DNA from: Desmodesmus armatus
Taxonomy: Eukaryota > Chlorophyta > Chlorophyceae > Sphaeropleales > Scenedesmaceae
Direction: 5' to 3'
DNA: 64,000 nt
Assembly: GCA_007449985.2 (NCBI GenBank)
Contig: VIIQ02000614.1
Coordinates: 620,001-684,000, forward strand
Of this stretch, positions 1-12,600 are shown in pieces; positions within the stretch are counted from its first letter, which is position 1; every line of letters begins with the position of its first letter. The notes below the pieces were generated by a model. It had not been told where the DNA came from and did no database searches. It saw only the letters and a program-made list of their open reading frames with translations. Both the position numbers and the translations under genes were made by a program.

Positions 1-867
1 GCATGCACACTCTGGTTGTTCACTCTCATGCAATTGGTCACCACACTGTGACAGGCTAGTTGGCAATGAATCCAGACACAGAAGCAGCAGCATATGGTCA
101 TTCAGATGGTTGCCCACATGGGCAGCACAAGTTTATGTCAGTGTTGCACAAGCAGGTGAAGTACAAGGAAATTTTGTGAAATGCTTTTCACATACCCCAA
201 GTGGCAACTGTGGGGAGCACACGCCGTACCCGCAACCTGTGCTGGTTGTACTTTTTGACACATGCGGCATTCATCAAGATTCTTGATTCAAGAGCCACAG
301 TACACAGGCTCAGCCACACCTGCAGTTGCCCAGCTCACCCTGCAGCTGCGTGACTGTACAGCCAGTTGATCTCCAGTTGTACACGGGTTGCGGCACACAC
401 ACAATTACATCATACGGGGCCGGCCAATTTTTTTCAAGGATCCCTTGTTCTACACTAGCAATATTAACGTGTGTCTGGTTGCAACAATTGTGTAATTGCA
501 ACAATTGTAGGCCGCTGGCTATTGGTCTTGGTCCCCGAATGGCTCGACACCATTTCTAATCTTTTCAAAGTTCTCCACTATTCTTCCTATGGAATATATC
601 TAACAACAAAGACAGCATCGTTGAAGGGAGCATAGTGTGACGTGACGGTTTCTATTGTCGGTTTCAAGCGGCCAAGAGGGCAACTGGGCACGTGCTTGGA
701 CGTCCTGAATCCACAGCGACGTCCATCTGAGCTTCGTACGCTTCTACCTTACTGTGCAGCATAGACGTAGTGCCCTACCTAGTGGGTAGTACTGCTTCTC
801 CTCCACAACAGACGGGGGCAGCACACACCCCACAGGGCCCGCAGGATCAGTCTGCAACGTTTATTCA
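1..867. other. Region upstream of the patatin-like gene; no gene recognised
   Basis: No convincing exon on either strand. The short open frames here lack family motifs and consistent splice partners. A short palindrome built on CAATTGTGTAATTGCAACAATTG-like sequence lies near 484-510. An upstream exon of the lipase could be hidden here, because the first recognised exon starts abruptly and may follow a splice acceptor near 842. Confidence 0.4.
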
Positions 868-2847
868 ATGCGTGACCCTTTCTATGCCCCCCAAGCGGCG
901 CTGCACAATGGTGGCGGTCGCATCCTCCATCAGACCAACGGTGGTGGAGCAGCAGCGGCGTTTGAAGGTGGAAGCTTGGGCGTCGGCTTCAGTGGAAGTG
1001 GATTCTTGGTACGTTTGCAGATGTTGGAGCTATAACAAGCCTTGCAGGGCGTCTGCAGGCTGGCTCCAGTGATTGTTGGCATGCTTGTGGTAGCAGTTTC
1101 TGCGTTGGTCCCTTGGTGGGGTCATGCTTGTTTGACAATCACTGGCCTTTTTTGGTCCCTCCTTACCAAAACTCAAGTTCCCTTCTCTTTTTCAATTGCT
1201 GTTGCAGATAATGTACTTTGTTGGGGTGACAGCAGTACTGCGGAACCTAGGCATCATTGACAGCGATACAAAGCTGGCAGGCAGCTCAGGCGGCGCTGCT
1301 GTCAGCGCCCTCAGCTGCGGCGGTGTCAGCATTGACGCTGCAGTCGGCACATTCAGCACCATGTCCTCTTTGTGCAGGGGAAGTGCAGACTGCAGATACA
1401 CCCTGAAAGCTGTGGAGATGGCTGGGATGGCAAACATGTTCCCGGGCGACGCACACAGCCGCTGTTCAGGCCGCCTGTTTGTGTCTTTCACTGAAGCTCG
1501 GCCTAACCCTGAGCCTGACGTGGGGAGGGTCATATCCTCCTTCCCCACGAAGAACAGCCTCGTACAGGCCCTGCTGGCGTCCACCTACATCCCTGCGTTC
1601 TCTGGAAGGTCTACTGTCATGTCGCCGTCGGAGCTTGGCGTGGCTGCTGCGTATGATGGAGTGTGTACCAACCCGCTGCCAGCACCACCTGGTGAGCCAC
1701 TTGGTTGGGGTTTATGTCAGGTGCTTGACTGTCTCCTCAATAGCCTGGTGCTGTGAAATAGCACAGTGTTGGTGTGCCCTGATCAGCTGGCCAAGTTCTG
1801 ACCACACAGCAAGCTGACAAGCATGCAGCTAGCAGTGCTGCACCTCAGGTGCACCTAGTAGGAGCAAAAGATGCTACTGCAGTTTCCAGTGCCCCCCTGG
1901 GATGCTGGCCACAGTCTTTCTTGTCAGTGTCTGCGCGTCAGCTTCACTTGTCGGCTGTAGCCCCACCCCTTGCTGTGCTCCAAAGCCTGCGCATTCACTG
2001 CCTGCTTGCATGCTGCTCCTGCAGGTGTGTCGCATGTGATCACTGTGTCAGCCCTGGCTGGGTCTACACCACCTGATTTCTCACAGCTCGCAGCAGACGC
2101 AAATGCCAACCCAGACCCCTCAAGCGGTAGGTGCTCTTGTCAAGCACAGCAACCCGTACCACCAGTGTGGTAGAGTTGCTGAGTTGTCAGCCCAGAGCAG
2201 CTACTGCACTGTATACATGCCCCGCAGCATAGTTGCACTTCCAGCCACGCTCCGAATGCTTTGCACTGGGGCGGCCTTGGCGCACCTTGCCAGCAGCTGC
2301 ACTACGCGCACATGACCTGCTTGGGGCATCCTTCATATGCTGACAAACTGCTCATCACAACAGCCAGTGACCACACTGCCGCCACTTTTCTGCAAACTGC
2401 CCATACGACCGCTACCTCCTCTGTCTCTGTGCAGCTGCCTACCTCCCACTAGACCCCGTGGTACAGGCACAGCCTTCCCGCATTGACATCTACCCAGGCC
2501 TATCTGGGCCTTTGAAGATCAGTACCGACTCCTGGAACAGCTACACCCTCCATGCCCCTGACAGCGGCATGCTACAGCTGATGTACGACCAGGGCCGGCA
2601 GGATGCTGCAGCCTATGTCAGCGCAAACATTCCCAGCAGGGCTGGACAGACTGGGGATGCCCTGACAGCTACAGCTAGGGACGTTACCAGCGTCCCTATG
2701 CAGATATCGCTCGAGAATGCGCTGAGTACGGCAGATACGGTCCTGTCTGGGGGCGTGCTAGGTGATGTGTTGGGTACTGTTGCGAATGCTGCTACCGGTG
2801 GTGGTGGTGGTGTGTCTGTTGGTATCAATCTTCCCTTCGGCAAGTAA
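868..2847 (+). CDS. Patatin-like phospholipase (PNPLA family), 4 exons
   Basis: Predicted lipid acyl hydrolase. Exons 868-1008, 1208-1691, 2025-2126 and 2435-2847 join in phase (0, 1, 1) to about 379 residues. The N-terminal GFSGSGFL loop at the end of exon 1 matches the patatin oxyanion-hole segment. The nucleophile elbow G-S-S-G-G (Ser about residue 74) follows in exon 2. The catalytic Asp is in YDGV (Asp about 197), where most family members have DGG or DGA. The C-terminal exon is Gly/Ala-rich and ends in SVGINLPFGK. ATG 868 is the first ATG after an in-frame stop at 787; no clear signal peptide is visible, so an upstream exon is possible. Family identity is well supported; substrate and location are not. 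Confidence 0.85.
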
Positions 2848-4679
2848 GGGGGCTGTGTGCGGTGTAATAACCCGCCGCATGCATGTTTGCTTGCTGTGTG
2901 AGTGTCTGCTTGCTGTTTTGTGGCAGTGCAGTTACACTTTTCCAGTTCTTGCGTGCAGTATGAGGGTGCTTGTTGCTTGCCAGCAAAGTGTGGTGCTGGT
3001 ATGTGTGGGTTAGGACAGTGTTGACGCAGGCAAGCAGTTTATTGCCAGCAGTGAGTGCGTTCAGCAAGGGCTACTGCAAACACGTCGCAGCTAGCTGCTC
3101 ACAGCTGATTCCATTTTTGTCAGGGTGTCTGTACAACCATGACTTGGAAACTTAAATGCCATCTGTAGGCAGCAGGTGATGTGGCACAGCCATGGGGGGG
3201 GGGGCACAGGCAGTTGGCGCTATGAGGGTACCGCGCTACTGGTACGATCGTTGTGTCTGTGCCACGGACGGCAATGCAAGGCCTGCCCGTGTCACCAGTG
3301 TGGGAGCGTGTCTCATGTTTGATTGCTGCTAGCTGCTGCAGCGTGGGAGAGGGTGCAACTCAACATTGCTGTGGTGGTGTCAGCCGATTCGAGCCAGCCA
3401 TGGTTGGGGTCATAGGCCTGTGCTGTGGGGTGACCCAACCAGCACGCCACTGCCGCATGGCACAAGCTGCACCTGGGTGCCAGCCGTGTGAGTGCTCGTG
3501 CTCAACGCAACTCACCTGACTGTTATGTATCACCTTGCTACTAGGTGTATGCCCTTTGGCAAGACTTCCTGTGAACAACAAGGGGCCTTCTACATGCGTA
3601 CACACATACACATATGTAGCAGCACATCATGTGCTGTGCTACATGCAGTTTTCTCTTTGACTGACTTTTGTGCGTCAGGCAGGATGCAGTCATTACATGC
3701 CTACTACCAGCTTTATTGTTGTGGGCGTGACATCTGGTCCTGTTGTGTGTGCCCTGTGGTTTACACACCTCCTCCTCTGAGGACTTTGGCATGTTGGGGC
3801 GAACACAAGTCCACATGCTTTGGCACAAGTTGGGCATCCTGCAGTTTGGACCCCGTGGTTTCCTTTTTCATGTTTTAGTAGCTCGTTGAAGAGGGGGTTG
3901 CTTCACAGCAGAGCAGTTCCCCCGTGCCTTAGTGGGACTAGTGCGCATGCGCTGTGCCTTACATGCAGAATTGTCTTATAATCTACTAAGATGGCCAGCT
4001 AGAATGCATGGAGAGCCTAGTGTAGATGTAACAATGCACGCTTTGGCATGCTGTGCTGATTAAAACAGCCAGTGAGCTCATTCGAGCAAGCCTGTTATTA
4101 CACAACAACACTGTCATTCACACAAACACTGCAACTGAGGGTGAAACAGAGATACAGCCAATAGTTGGATGCATGTTCTCTGCCTACGCACATGCACAGT
4201 TCCTCGGCAGGACCCTGTTGTTCTGGTCACAGGCATGGGACAAGCACAACAACAACCCTTGGTGACGGTTTCAGACAAACCGAGTCCTGCATGTGTGGCA
4301 GAACCAAGTGCGCAGCAGCAACACAACAACAAGCCAATATGTATGCATGCCCAATGGAGTCCTCAGAGCCCAGAAAGTCTACATGCAACTGCAACCAATG
4401 CAAACTCATCCACCCTGCCAGCCTGTAGTACATGCTACTCCGATACAACACCACATACCACACGGCTACTAGTAGTACTAGCGCGCAGGCTGCTGTGGCT
4501 TTGTAACACTTGCAGCACGGCTCCGCGGCTGCACCAGCTGTACAAACTCATACACTTGATCAAATCTCTCCAACATCACCACCACCCCACTCTCAACCTG
4601 CACGTCACTACTGCCACCAACACAGATAGCAGTCTGACCAAGCCTCAGACAACCGCCCCCCTGCACCAGCCCTTCTGCC
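2848..4679. other. Gene-free interval between convergent genes
   Basis: Lies between the 3' ends of the lipase (+) and F-box gene A (-), so it should hold both 3' untranslated regions. A TGTAA motif (the usual green-algal polyadenylation signal) at 2863 is only 16 nt past the lipase stop. TTACA (TGTAA on the minus strand) at about 4097 could serve gene A. A short poly-G run is near 3195. No protein motif was recognised in either strand. Confidence 0.45.
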
Positions 4680-7600
4680 TCACTCATCATCCTCATCCGC
4701 ATCATCACTCTCTTCAACCGCACCATCACTCTCTTCAACCGCACCATCACTCTCCTCACCATCACTCTCACCACCAAGCATCGCATCCATCTTCACATAA
4801 TGCACGCCCACCATGGTGTCTGCCACAAGGCACCAGCCCCGCGCCATGGCCTCTCTCCAATTGGCCTCCGCCTCTTCTTCGCTGTCGTGCAGCAGCGAGT
4901 CATCTGACTTCACTTCCCAGTCCTCTGCACCATCCTCCTCTTGTTCAGCGCGCATCTCACGCACCTTTTTGACTAGCTGCCGCCACACAGGCCACTTGCC
5001 CTGCACACAGCAAAGCATGTACAGCATGAAACAAGCAGCACGATAAGGATATTGGACCCAGAACAGAAGCCAGCGCAAAGTGCTCTACCATCAGCAGCAG
5101 CGCTTCTCAAGGTCAAAACGTCAAAAAGCTGCGCCACCTTGAGTAAAGCATGACGCAGCTTTGGCACACTGACACTGACTGCACATGCATGCAGCACGCT
5201 TCCCAACAAGCACACCCCCGCCTGTAGCTGTCCCCAGCAAGCATGATCATGACAGAGCCAGCCCTGCAGAGCCAGCCCACCAATATAGCCACTCATGTCA
5301 AAGTCCGTCCCCTCTGGTAACGACCCCCCCCCCCCGACAACTCACTTCCGAACGCAGCTCAAAGCTCGAGGCACGCTGGAAGCCCACACCCTCAACGTCC
5401 AGGTGTCGCAGCCGCTTCAGCACCGTCAGCTTCTCCAGCCCCATTGCACGCAGGGTTTGAGTATTCGCGATCTTCAGACTCCGCAGATGAGTCAACTCCG
5501 CCAGGGCCACTGCCGTCTGATTCACAAGCCAGGGTCCGCCAACGCACAGGTGCACCAACGGCAGCGATCGCAGCTTGCGGATCGCGGTCACCCCCCCTGA
5601 AGCGGTCCCAGCTGCCTGGGGTTTGACCCAAGTGATGATCCGGGTGGCCAGCACAGTGCGTGTCCAGACATGCAATTGCAGGAATACAATGTCAAGATGT
5701 TAAGGAGCATTTTCATGTGCTTTTGGCCGTCACGAAACGTGTGCAAACTGCCCAACTTTGGGCAAACGTGTGACCCGAGCTACTCTTTTGCAGCCTACCG
5801 TCCCCACAGATTTTGTCCAGAGACAAGCTGCCTTCTGTGGGTACGTGTCACATATAAGATGATGTTGACACGCCGCTGGCGCGTATCAAACGTGTGCAAA
5901 CCGCCCAACTTTGGCACTGAAGTTGCGATCACAAATCATGCTGCCCAGAACCTCTGCAGGGCAGTGAAACCGATGACGGTATGCATGGCATGTATACAAA
6001 CATATATGGTCTGTCTGTGACACACTGAGGGGGCGTGGCTTGCTGCTGGTGCCCACCATGGATCACCCATCCCCAATGGACCTGCTGGCAAAGGGCAATA
6101 TAGCACTGTCTACAGCACCGAAGCTCAACATCGTGGTCTGAACATGTCTTAGAGTACGTTTCTGATGTAGCTGCGGGACTGCTTGGCTTGTAGCAAGGGG
6201 ACATGTCCATGTGCAAGGCAAGCTTGATGTAAGCCTGGGAGAGGCCAGAACCACCCCGAATGAAACATATTATGGTTTGCAACCTTTGTGTGTGGCTTTG
6301 TGTCATCGCTCGGGTGCACCCCAGAGTTTTGCCTTGGACAAGGTCTGGGCTTCAGGGGGGGTGATCGCGGTGATAGATGCTTGCAGGCATTCGTATTCGG
6401 AGGGCATCACGCTGTTGAGTGTGAGGCGGGGGAGGTTGGGGCAGGCGTCCCGCATTGCGTCGAGCTCCATTGGGTCGACACACCAGTGGTTGAGCCAGGG
6501 GTCGCGCTGCTGGCGGGCCTCACAGGTGTCGTCCTCGTCCTCGCTGTCACCGTCCTGCACATGGGAGACAGACGGGAACAAAGGCAGGACTCAACAAAAA
6601 ACAGTATTTTGGGGCGGGAGGGGTGTGTTATGAGTGCGTGCTTTCATTGCAGGGTGGTACTCCCCACACTGGATGAACTGGTTGGACCAAATGGTAGAAA
6701 CTGGGTAGACAGTACTGTACGAAACACGAAACACAGACACGCGTCTTGGTGTGTCAAATGTTTGTGGTTGCTCCCTGGCCTTGGGAGCTTGCTGAAGGCT
6801 CAACATGCATGCTTGGTCTCAGACAACAGCAACTGTGGCGCTGCATCACTCCCAAGCGGCACAACCAGTTGAAGAGAGCGAGAACAAGATCGAAGCTGCG
6901 GAATGACACCAGCGCCTGTGACCATTTATCGACCAGGAATATGTGTCTGCAGTTGCTGGTTTGGCAACCTCCCGCCCCCGCAGCCACTCAAGTTTCACAG
7001 TAAGCAAGAGCCTACCTGCACATACTCCACCCATCCCTCCAGCTCGCCAGTGCAGAGGCCGTCCAGCACAAGCTCAGTGAGGTGCAGGAGCTGCCGCCCC
7101 TCCGGGAACAGGTTCTCAAAGCAGTAGCGCGGCAGCGGCTGCAGCTCCGGCGGATCCTCGTCCCTGCAGCACGACCAGGGCAGCAGCAGCATGTCCGATC
7201 TGATCCTACTACTTGCAAAGATCATGGCGTATCTGTATGTGTGCATGTATGTGCGCTGTAAGCCTGGCGGCTCTGTGCTCTGTATCAGCTGGACCACAGG
7301 CTGCTACACACTGCCATGGTGAACGGCCATCACCCAAACCTCTCTGCCTTGACATGTGTGCTAGAAAGGGCAGCTGTGGCATGGCAGCCAGCATGATGCA
7401 CACACACACACCATTCAACCACAACACTCCCCAGTGATTCCCTATGGGCCGATCACCTCCCTCCCTCACTCATCCCATCATTCATCGAATCACTCACACA
7501 CCTGTAGCACAGCACCAGGCTCTCAAGCTCATCAGATGCGGTCAGGGCGGAGTACTGCTGCAGGTGCTGCACATCACGGAACGGCCCTGCATCGAAGTCC

Positions 7601-7770
7601 ACGGCATCTAAATCGGCCTGCCATGCTGCCCTGCTGAGGTCATCTAGGGCTTGCAGGTTTATCTCACACAGCTCCAGCTTCTTTAGGTGAGTCAGCTGGG
7701 ATAGGGCGGACAGCAGCTCTGAGGCACCGGCTGCATCCTGCTCCATGCCGTGGACCTCTTCGACCTGGAT

Positions 7771-7814
<44 letters not shown>

Positions 7815-9077
7815 GGCCAAAACAGCAGATGTTGATATGCTATGCAGACTACACGTAGCTGAGCCAAGCCAGCACCAGTTGCGTGCAATAGAATGCTTGG
7901 GGCAGGGGGTGCATGCAGGTGACCAGTGCGGCTCTCCAACGCGCTGGGAGTCTGATGCAAGAAATGCACAGGTAACTTGCACAGAGGCGCTGTCCCCACA
8001 CATGGGTTGCTGTGACATCCACGCATACAGCACTTGCACACACTCACACACATGGCTGGATGCAATTCATCCACTGACGCACGCTGTTGCCTTGGCTGAA
8101 CTACAGCTTTTGAATAACATAAAACAACATGCGTTAGTACCAAATGCAACTGCAGGGCCCAAGCCACAACCAGGCCATGCCATTGCCACACCCACCTCCT
8201 CACTTGGCAGCAGTGCACACTCCCACAGGTCCAGCACCTGCAGGTCTGTCAGGCTGGCCAGCACCGCCGGCTGCAGGGGTGTGTGGAACATCCTCCACAC
8301 CTTGAGACGCGGCCAGCCTGCCTCTGGCACATCCTCTAACAGGAAAGAGTGACCTGTGTCAAAGTCTGGGGCAAAGGTGAGTGCGGTGAGGCTGCTACAC
8401 AGGCCTGACAGGACCTGGGGGGATATGTTGGGGCAGCTGCGGATGGTGCAGGACTGCAGGTGCTGTAGGTTGGTGAGGGGCTCGAGGGCCGCATCATCAA
8501 CATGCAGCTTGGCCACTTCTAGCTCTAGCAGCTGCGGCAGGCTCTCCAGCAGGGTGGGGATCACATCCTTGGCCTGGGAGGTTGAGTATGGTATCTCAGA
8601 GAGCTCCAGATGGGTCAGTTTGGGCATCAGGAGAGTTGCCAGGCTGTCGGGGCGGGTGTCGACCCTCCGCAGACTGAGGGCTTGTAGTGACGGCAGCAGC
8701 AGGCCATTGCTGCCGCCATTGCTGCCGAACTGCAGCTGGACTTTGCAGTTGTGAAGCTGCAGGACACGCAGGCGGGTGAAGAGGCTGCAGGGCAGCTGCA
8801 GGCGGTGCATCGTACGCAAGGAGCATTTGCCGGGTCCCACTGTGAGAACCTCCAGACGCCTGCCGTGCTGCTGCAGCCAGCGGGTGAGGCTGTCAGCTGT
8901 TTTGGAGTTTAGACGACCCTCGCCGACGAGGACGTCTGTCGTGACAGCACCTGCAGCTGTGGCCCAGGTGCTGCACACCAGGGCGCAGGAGCAGAGGCGG
9001 TCCTCCTGCTCCACAGCTTGCAGGATGCGCACCAAGGCTTCCTGGGGGAGGTCTGGGGCAAAAACCCTAGTACTCAT
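4680..9077 (-). CDS. F-box/leucine-rich-repeat protein A, exon 4 split by a transposon
   Basis: Probable substrate receptor of an SCF ubiquitin ligase. Minus-strand exons: 9077-8196, 7764-7502, 7163-7016, then an exon beginning at 6554 that runs into a transposon and resumes at 5580-5346, then 5000-4680. Residues about 8-45 (from LPQEALVRILQAV to VCSTWATAA) form the F-box. The rest is irregular LRRs (LKKLELC, LTELVLDGL, LRSLKIA). The tail is acidic, ending DDADEDDE. Exon 1 is 882 nt, exactly as in paralog C. Without the 775-bp insert and one target copy, 6554-6364 plus 5580-5346 gives 426 nt with no stop and phase 0 at both ends (about 679 residues in total). With it, the frame stops at about 6303 unless the insert is spliced out. 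The (CTG)14 tract sits directly at the exon 2 acceptor. Confidence 0.85.
5589..6363. mobile_element. 775-bp non-autonomous DNA transposon (hAT- or KDZ-like) with 8-bp target duplication
   Basis: Flanked by a perfect 8-bp direct repeat ATCGCGGT (5581-5588 and 6364-6371). Termini are inverted repeats beginning CACCCCCCCTGAAGC, identical for 15 nt. Similarity continues inward imperfectly, for example TGGGGT..GACCCAAGTGATGA on the left against TGGGGTGCACCCGAGCGATGA on the right. No transposase frame inside. A 27-bp direct repeat occurs internally (5735-5761 and 5888-5914, one mismatch). Eight-bp target duplications are typical of hAT elements and, as I recall, also of Zisupton/KDZ elements. A KDZ transposase gene lies at the other end of this window, but no shared termini were seen. 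Confidence 0.88.
7771..7813. repeat. (CAG)14 microsatellite at a splice acceptor
   Basis: About 14 uninterrupted CAG units on the plus strand, read as CTG on the strand of gene A. The tract ends 6-7 nt before the exon 2 acceptor (CATCCAG at 7765), so the CTG repeat stands where the polypyrimidine tract would be. Confidence 0.9.
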
Positions 9078-9691
9078 TGTGTGAGAACCTGCAAGAACAA
9101 GTCATGTTGCAGTCAGCACCTCAGAAAGGGTGGGGGCAAGGCAACCGCACACACACCACACAGCTGGGTAGATCAAAAAGCCTGACCTTGGGGACTGGTT
9201 GTTTTGGGGCCTAGAAGCAGCGTCCAGGGACTCTTAAGCAGAACGAATGTGCTGTTCGCGGTCACTGGAGGGCGTGCAGAAGGAAGAATTGGATATGAGA
9301 TTTGAACCGTTTTTGAGCTGAGTTTCAAGTTTGAACTGAAGTTCGATCACCAGGTCTGTCTATTGCAAGGGCAGAGATAGTCAAGCAAGTTTCGCAGGCA
9401 AACCGTTATTGTACCACCACACATACCAGGCCTACTCTGTTTGGACACCGCTACCAGTAGCAGTTGCTGATCCAACCTCAGCTGCAACTCTCCACGATCA
9501 TCCATCACTCTGGTGCTTTGTGCTGAACCAGTGAGTGTTGAGCATCCGCACTGCCAAGCAATGTGCGCGTTTGGCGGCCTGGCTGAGCTGCCAGCTGTTT
9601 GTGAAGCGCCTCCTGTGCCAACCACTCTCAACCACTCCAACTGAGCCCACAACCGTCCTTCCTTCTGCTGTTGCCACCCTGTCTCAGGATC
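9078..9691. promoter_or_regulatory. Divergent promoter region of F-box genes A and B
   Basis: The 614 bp between the start codons of A (minus, 9077) and B (plus, 9692) must hold both promoters and 5' untranslated regions. No specific element is recognised. The head-to-head layout of two paralogs suggests an inverted duplication. Confidence 0.45.
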
Positions 9692-12600
9692 ATGGAGCTA
9701 AGTGCAGCTGCGAAGCAAGGGTGTCCAGCTGTCCCTAGCCTGGAGCTTCCTGAGTCAGTGTTGATCAGCATCCTGAAGAGGCTGCCTCAGCGCGACCGCC
9801 TCACATCTGCCGCCCGGGTCTGCAAGCCCTGGTCGGCTGCAGCAACTGCCGCCACAACTGACATAGTACTGACAAAGACGTATGCTAGCACAGTTGAAGC
9901 AATGGGCAGCTGGGTGCAGCAGCGTGGCAAGGCAGTGGTCGAATCCATCATAGTACGGGAGCCCCACAGCGGTCGTGTATATCTGAAGCTTCCCTGTGTC
10001 GGCCTCACACAGCTAAGGGTCCTGCACCTGGACAACTGCGCAGTGCGGTTCGTCAGCACCTCAGACCCCGAGGACCCTGCAGTAGTACTTCCCGCCCTGC
10101 AGTCCTTCACCCTTACTAAGGGTGACAGTACCATCAGCTGCACAGTATACATGGACACACCGCCCATCCTGGAGTGCCCAAAGCTCACTGAGCTCTTGTG
10201 GGAGGAACCTTCCTTCTACAGCACACCTGCAGGCAGCCAGGATCAGCTGGACACGGTGCTGGCAACTTTCCTGCAGGTGTGGTTCTCGGGAGTGAATGGG
10301 ACCGCAAGTGCCACTGCCGTAGCCATCGAGCATGCATTGTGAAGAGCCCTCAAAGGATGCGAGGCAAATGGGAGGATTTCTATGGTGTTACGGTACAAAG
10401 AGGGTGTAGCTAGATCTTTCTTTCTTTCGTCCTTACTTTCTTTCTTTCTTTCCTGCAGCGGCTGCCAGTGCTGGAGGTGTTCTCGTTCAAGCATGCGACC
10501 ATCACAAACATCCGCAACACAGCGCTGGCGCAGCTGAGCGGCCTGCAGCAGCTGCAGCGCTGCAGCCTCTCCTGCCCCCAGGTGACACCGTCGGTGCTTG
10601 CAAATGTCTCAAGCAGCCTCACGTCACTCACCCTTACACAAGGCAGGGGGGCGCTGCTGGAGTGGTCGCTGCCGATGGCAGTCTGCCCCACCTGAAGGAG
10701 CTCAGCGTGTCACAGCGCGTCGTGCAGCCTGCGCTGCTGTCCCGGCTCACAAGCCTGGAGAAGCTGAGCTTGAAAGCATGTCAGCTGGTGGCACAGCCAC
10801 ACAGGCCTAGGGTGAGTGGCTCGTGGGCTTGGACGTCAGTACCTAGCTTGTTGATACCTTATCTCACATCACCATCAGAGACGCTAGCAGCATGAGACTC
10901 ACACAGTAGTGAGTGGGCTTGAGTGGTCGCTGCCGTCTCCCCCACTGCCGCACGTATCTGACTTGACGACGATAATGCCATGGCCACACCCACCACACAG
11001 CAATGGGGTTGTCAAAAGCTGTGTGGCTAGTGATCGCATACCAAACCTGGTTGCATGAAGGGCGAGGGCAGTCTGTGCTCTCGGCCCCTACACTGCATTA
11101 TGTGCACTCTCAACCAACTGCTCTTTCATAACGTTTAACGCCTTTGGCTGACACAGGGTTTGAACCTTCTCGGATGCCCAGCAGAGTCCAGCGACCTCAC
11201 AATCAGCGCTGCTGCACACAGACACACTTCAATAGATACTAACTATGTGTAAGCAAACCCGCAGCCCTTGTTGTGCTTGCTTTGCAAAGTGGGTGGTCTG
11301 GGGATCCTTCCTTGTTGCTGCTCTCACACCCGTGCAAGCATTCCACAGGGGCCAGCCAAGGGGGGGGCACTCAGTAAGATGACAGCACCATCCCACACTT
11401 GCTCCTGCAAAATTCAGTATATGTTATATATGCTATAAACATTATATTGGCCTCATTTACAAGGATTCTGGGGGGGTTTTGGGAGGGGGGGGGTGGGTGG
11501 GTGGTCTGGGCCTGTTTGACTTTCTTGCACAGGGTTCAGTAACTTTCTTGTCAGCAGCCCAAATGATGTGGGAAGCGGCTCTTTTAAAAGCGCATACCAA
11601 GATCTATCCATTGCGCGTGTCTCCGTAGCCTGCCAACAAATAGTTCGTGTCTTACAGCCGACCATCACCCCACACCACATGGCCAGCAGAGGAAAGCGTG
11701 CCTCATTTGCTCGACAGCTTATCGAAGGCTCATATTATGAACTTCAAGACTCATAAGAGCTGTATGAACAACGTTGTGTGCAGTGCAGCAAAGGTTTCGG
11801 GGCAGGCACAGCAGCAGATCACCGATCAGATCAAATGAACAAATGAAGCGTACAGGACCATCTGAAGGCCACCGAATGCGTACATATACTTAACTATTCA
11901 CATTAAGACACCTGGGGGCGTTAAACGCAGGTTTTGGGGTGGGGGTGGGGGGGTGGGTGGGTGTCTGGGGCCTGTTTGACTTTCTCGTGATGGTGTCCAG
12001 GACTTTCTTGCACGCCCCCCCCCCTGGGCCAGCGTGCATTTCCTCGGGCACCTACAACGGTCTAATGTGATTTGTTGCCCTGCTGAAGAGTTTCAAGCGG
12101 TACAGGCTGGCAGCTGCAGTACAACCTGTGTGTCTGCTGGTAGGGCAGCGGACAGGCCCAGACAGCAGGACTTTGACCGCTCAGTGCTCCAATTTGAGCC
12201 GTATGGTCACCCCTGATTTTTTGCACAGGGCCAGATGGGTGCTGTTCCCATCCAGTGAAGCAGCCTGGTTGGATTCTAACGGATTTTGTTACAGTTACAC
12301 ACCATCACAGGCATTTGACCGTTTAAAGCCAACGGTCAAAATAAGCAATAAGTATGTCACAAATCCGTTAAATTGACCTGGCTCCTTCAGGTTAGGCCAG
12401 ACTTGCTTCCAACATCAACATATTTCAATATGAGGGGCAACTTTCTGACTAGATTCTGAGATATGGCTGCATGATGGGTCTGACTTGTTATTAACACTGT
12501 TACTTGTTACTTAAGATTCTGACTCTGACCCCCCATATCCCGAGCCCCTTTGGTGGGGGCAATCCACCCCCAACTTGACTGGACCCTAGAGATGCCTACT

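Noticed and set aside
4169..4972. 267-codon plus-strand open frame rich in His/Pro
   Set aside because: It is antisense to the acidic last exon of F-box A (GAT/GAG repeats read as His/Ser) and has no family motif.
7750..8352. 200-codon plus-strand open frame starting with poly-Ala
   Set aside because: Antisense to exon and intron 1 of F-box A; created by the CAG microsatellite.
11150..11220. Possible tRNA on the minus strand (GGTTCAAACCC B box, GCTGAT/GTCAGC ends)
   Set aside because: Only about 61 nt, with a poor A box and no D arm or anticodon arm; at best a tRNA-derived relic.
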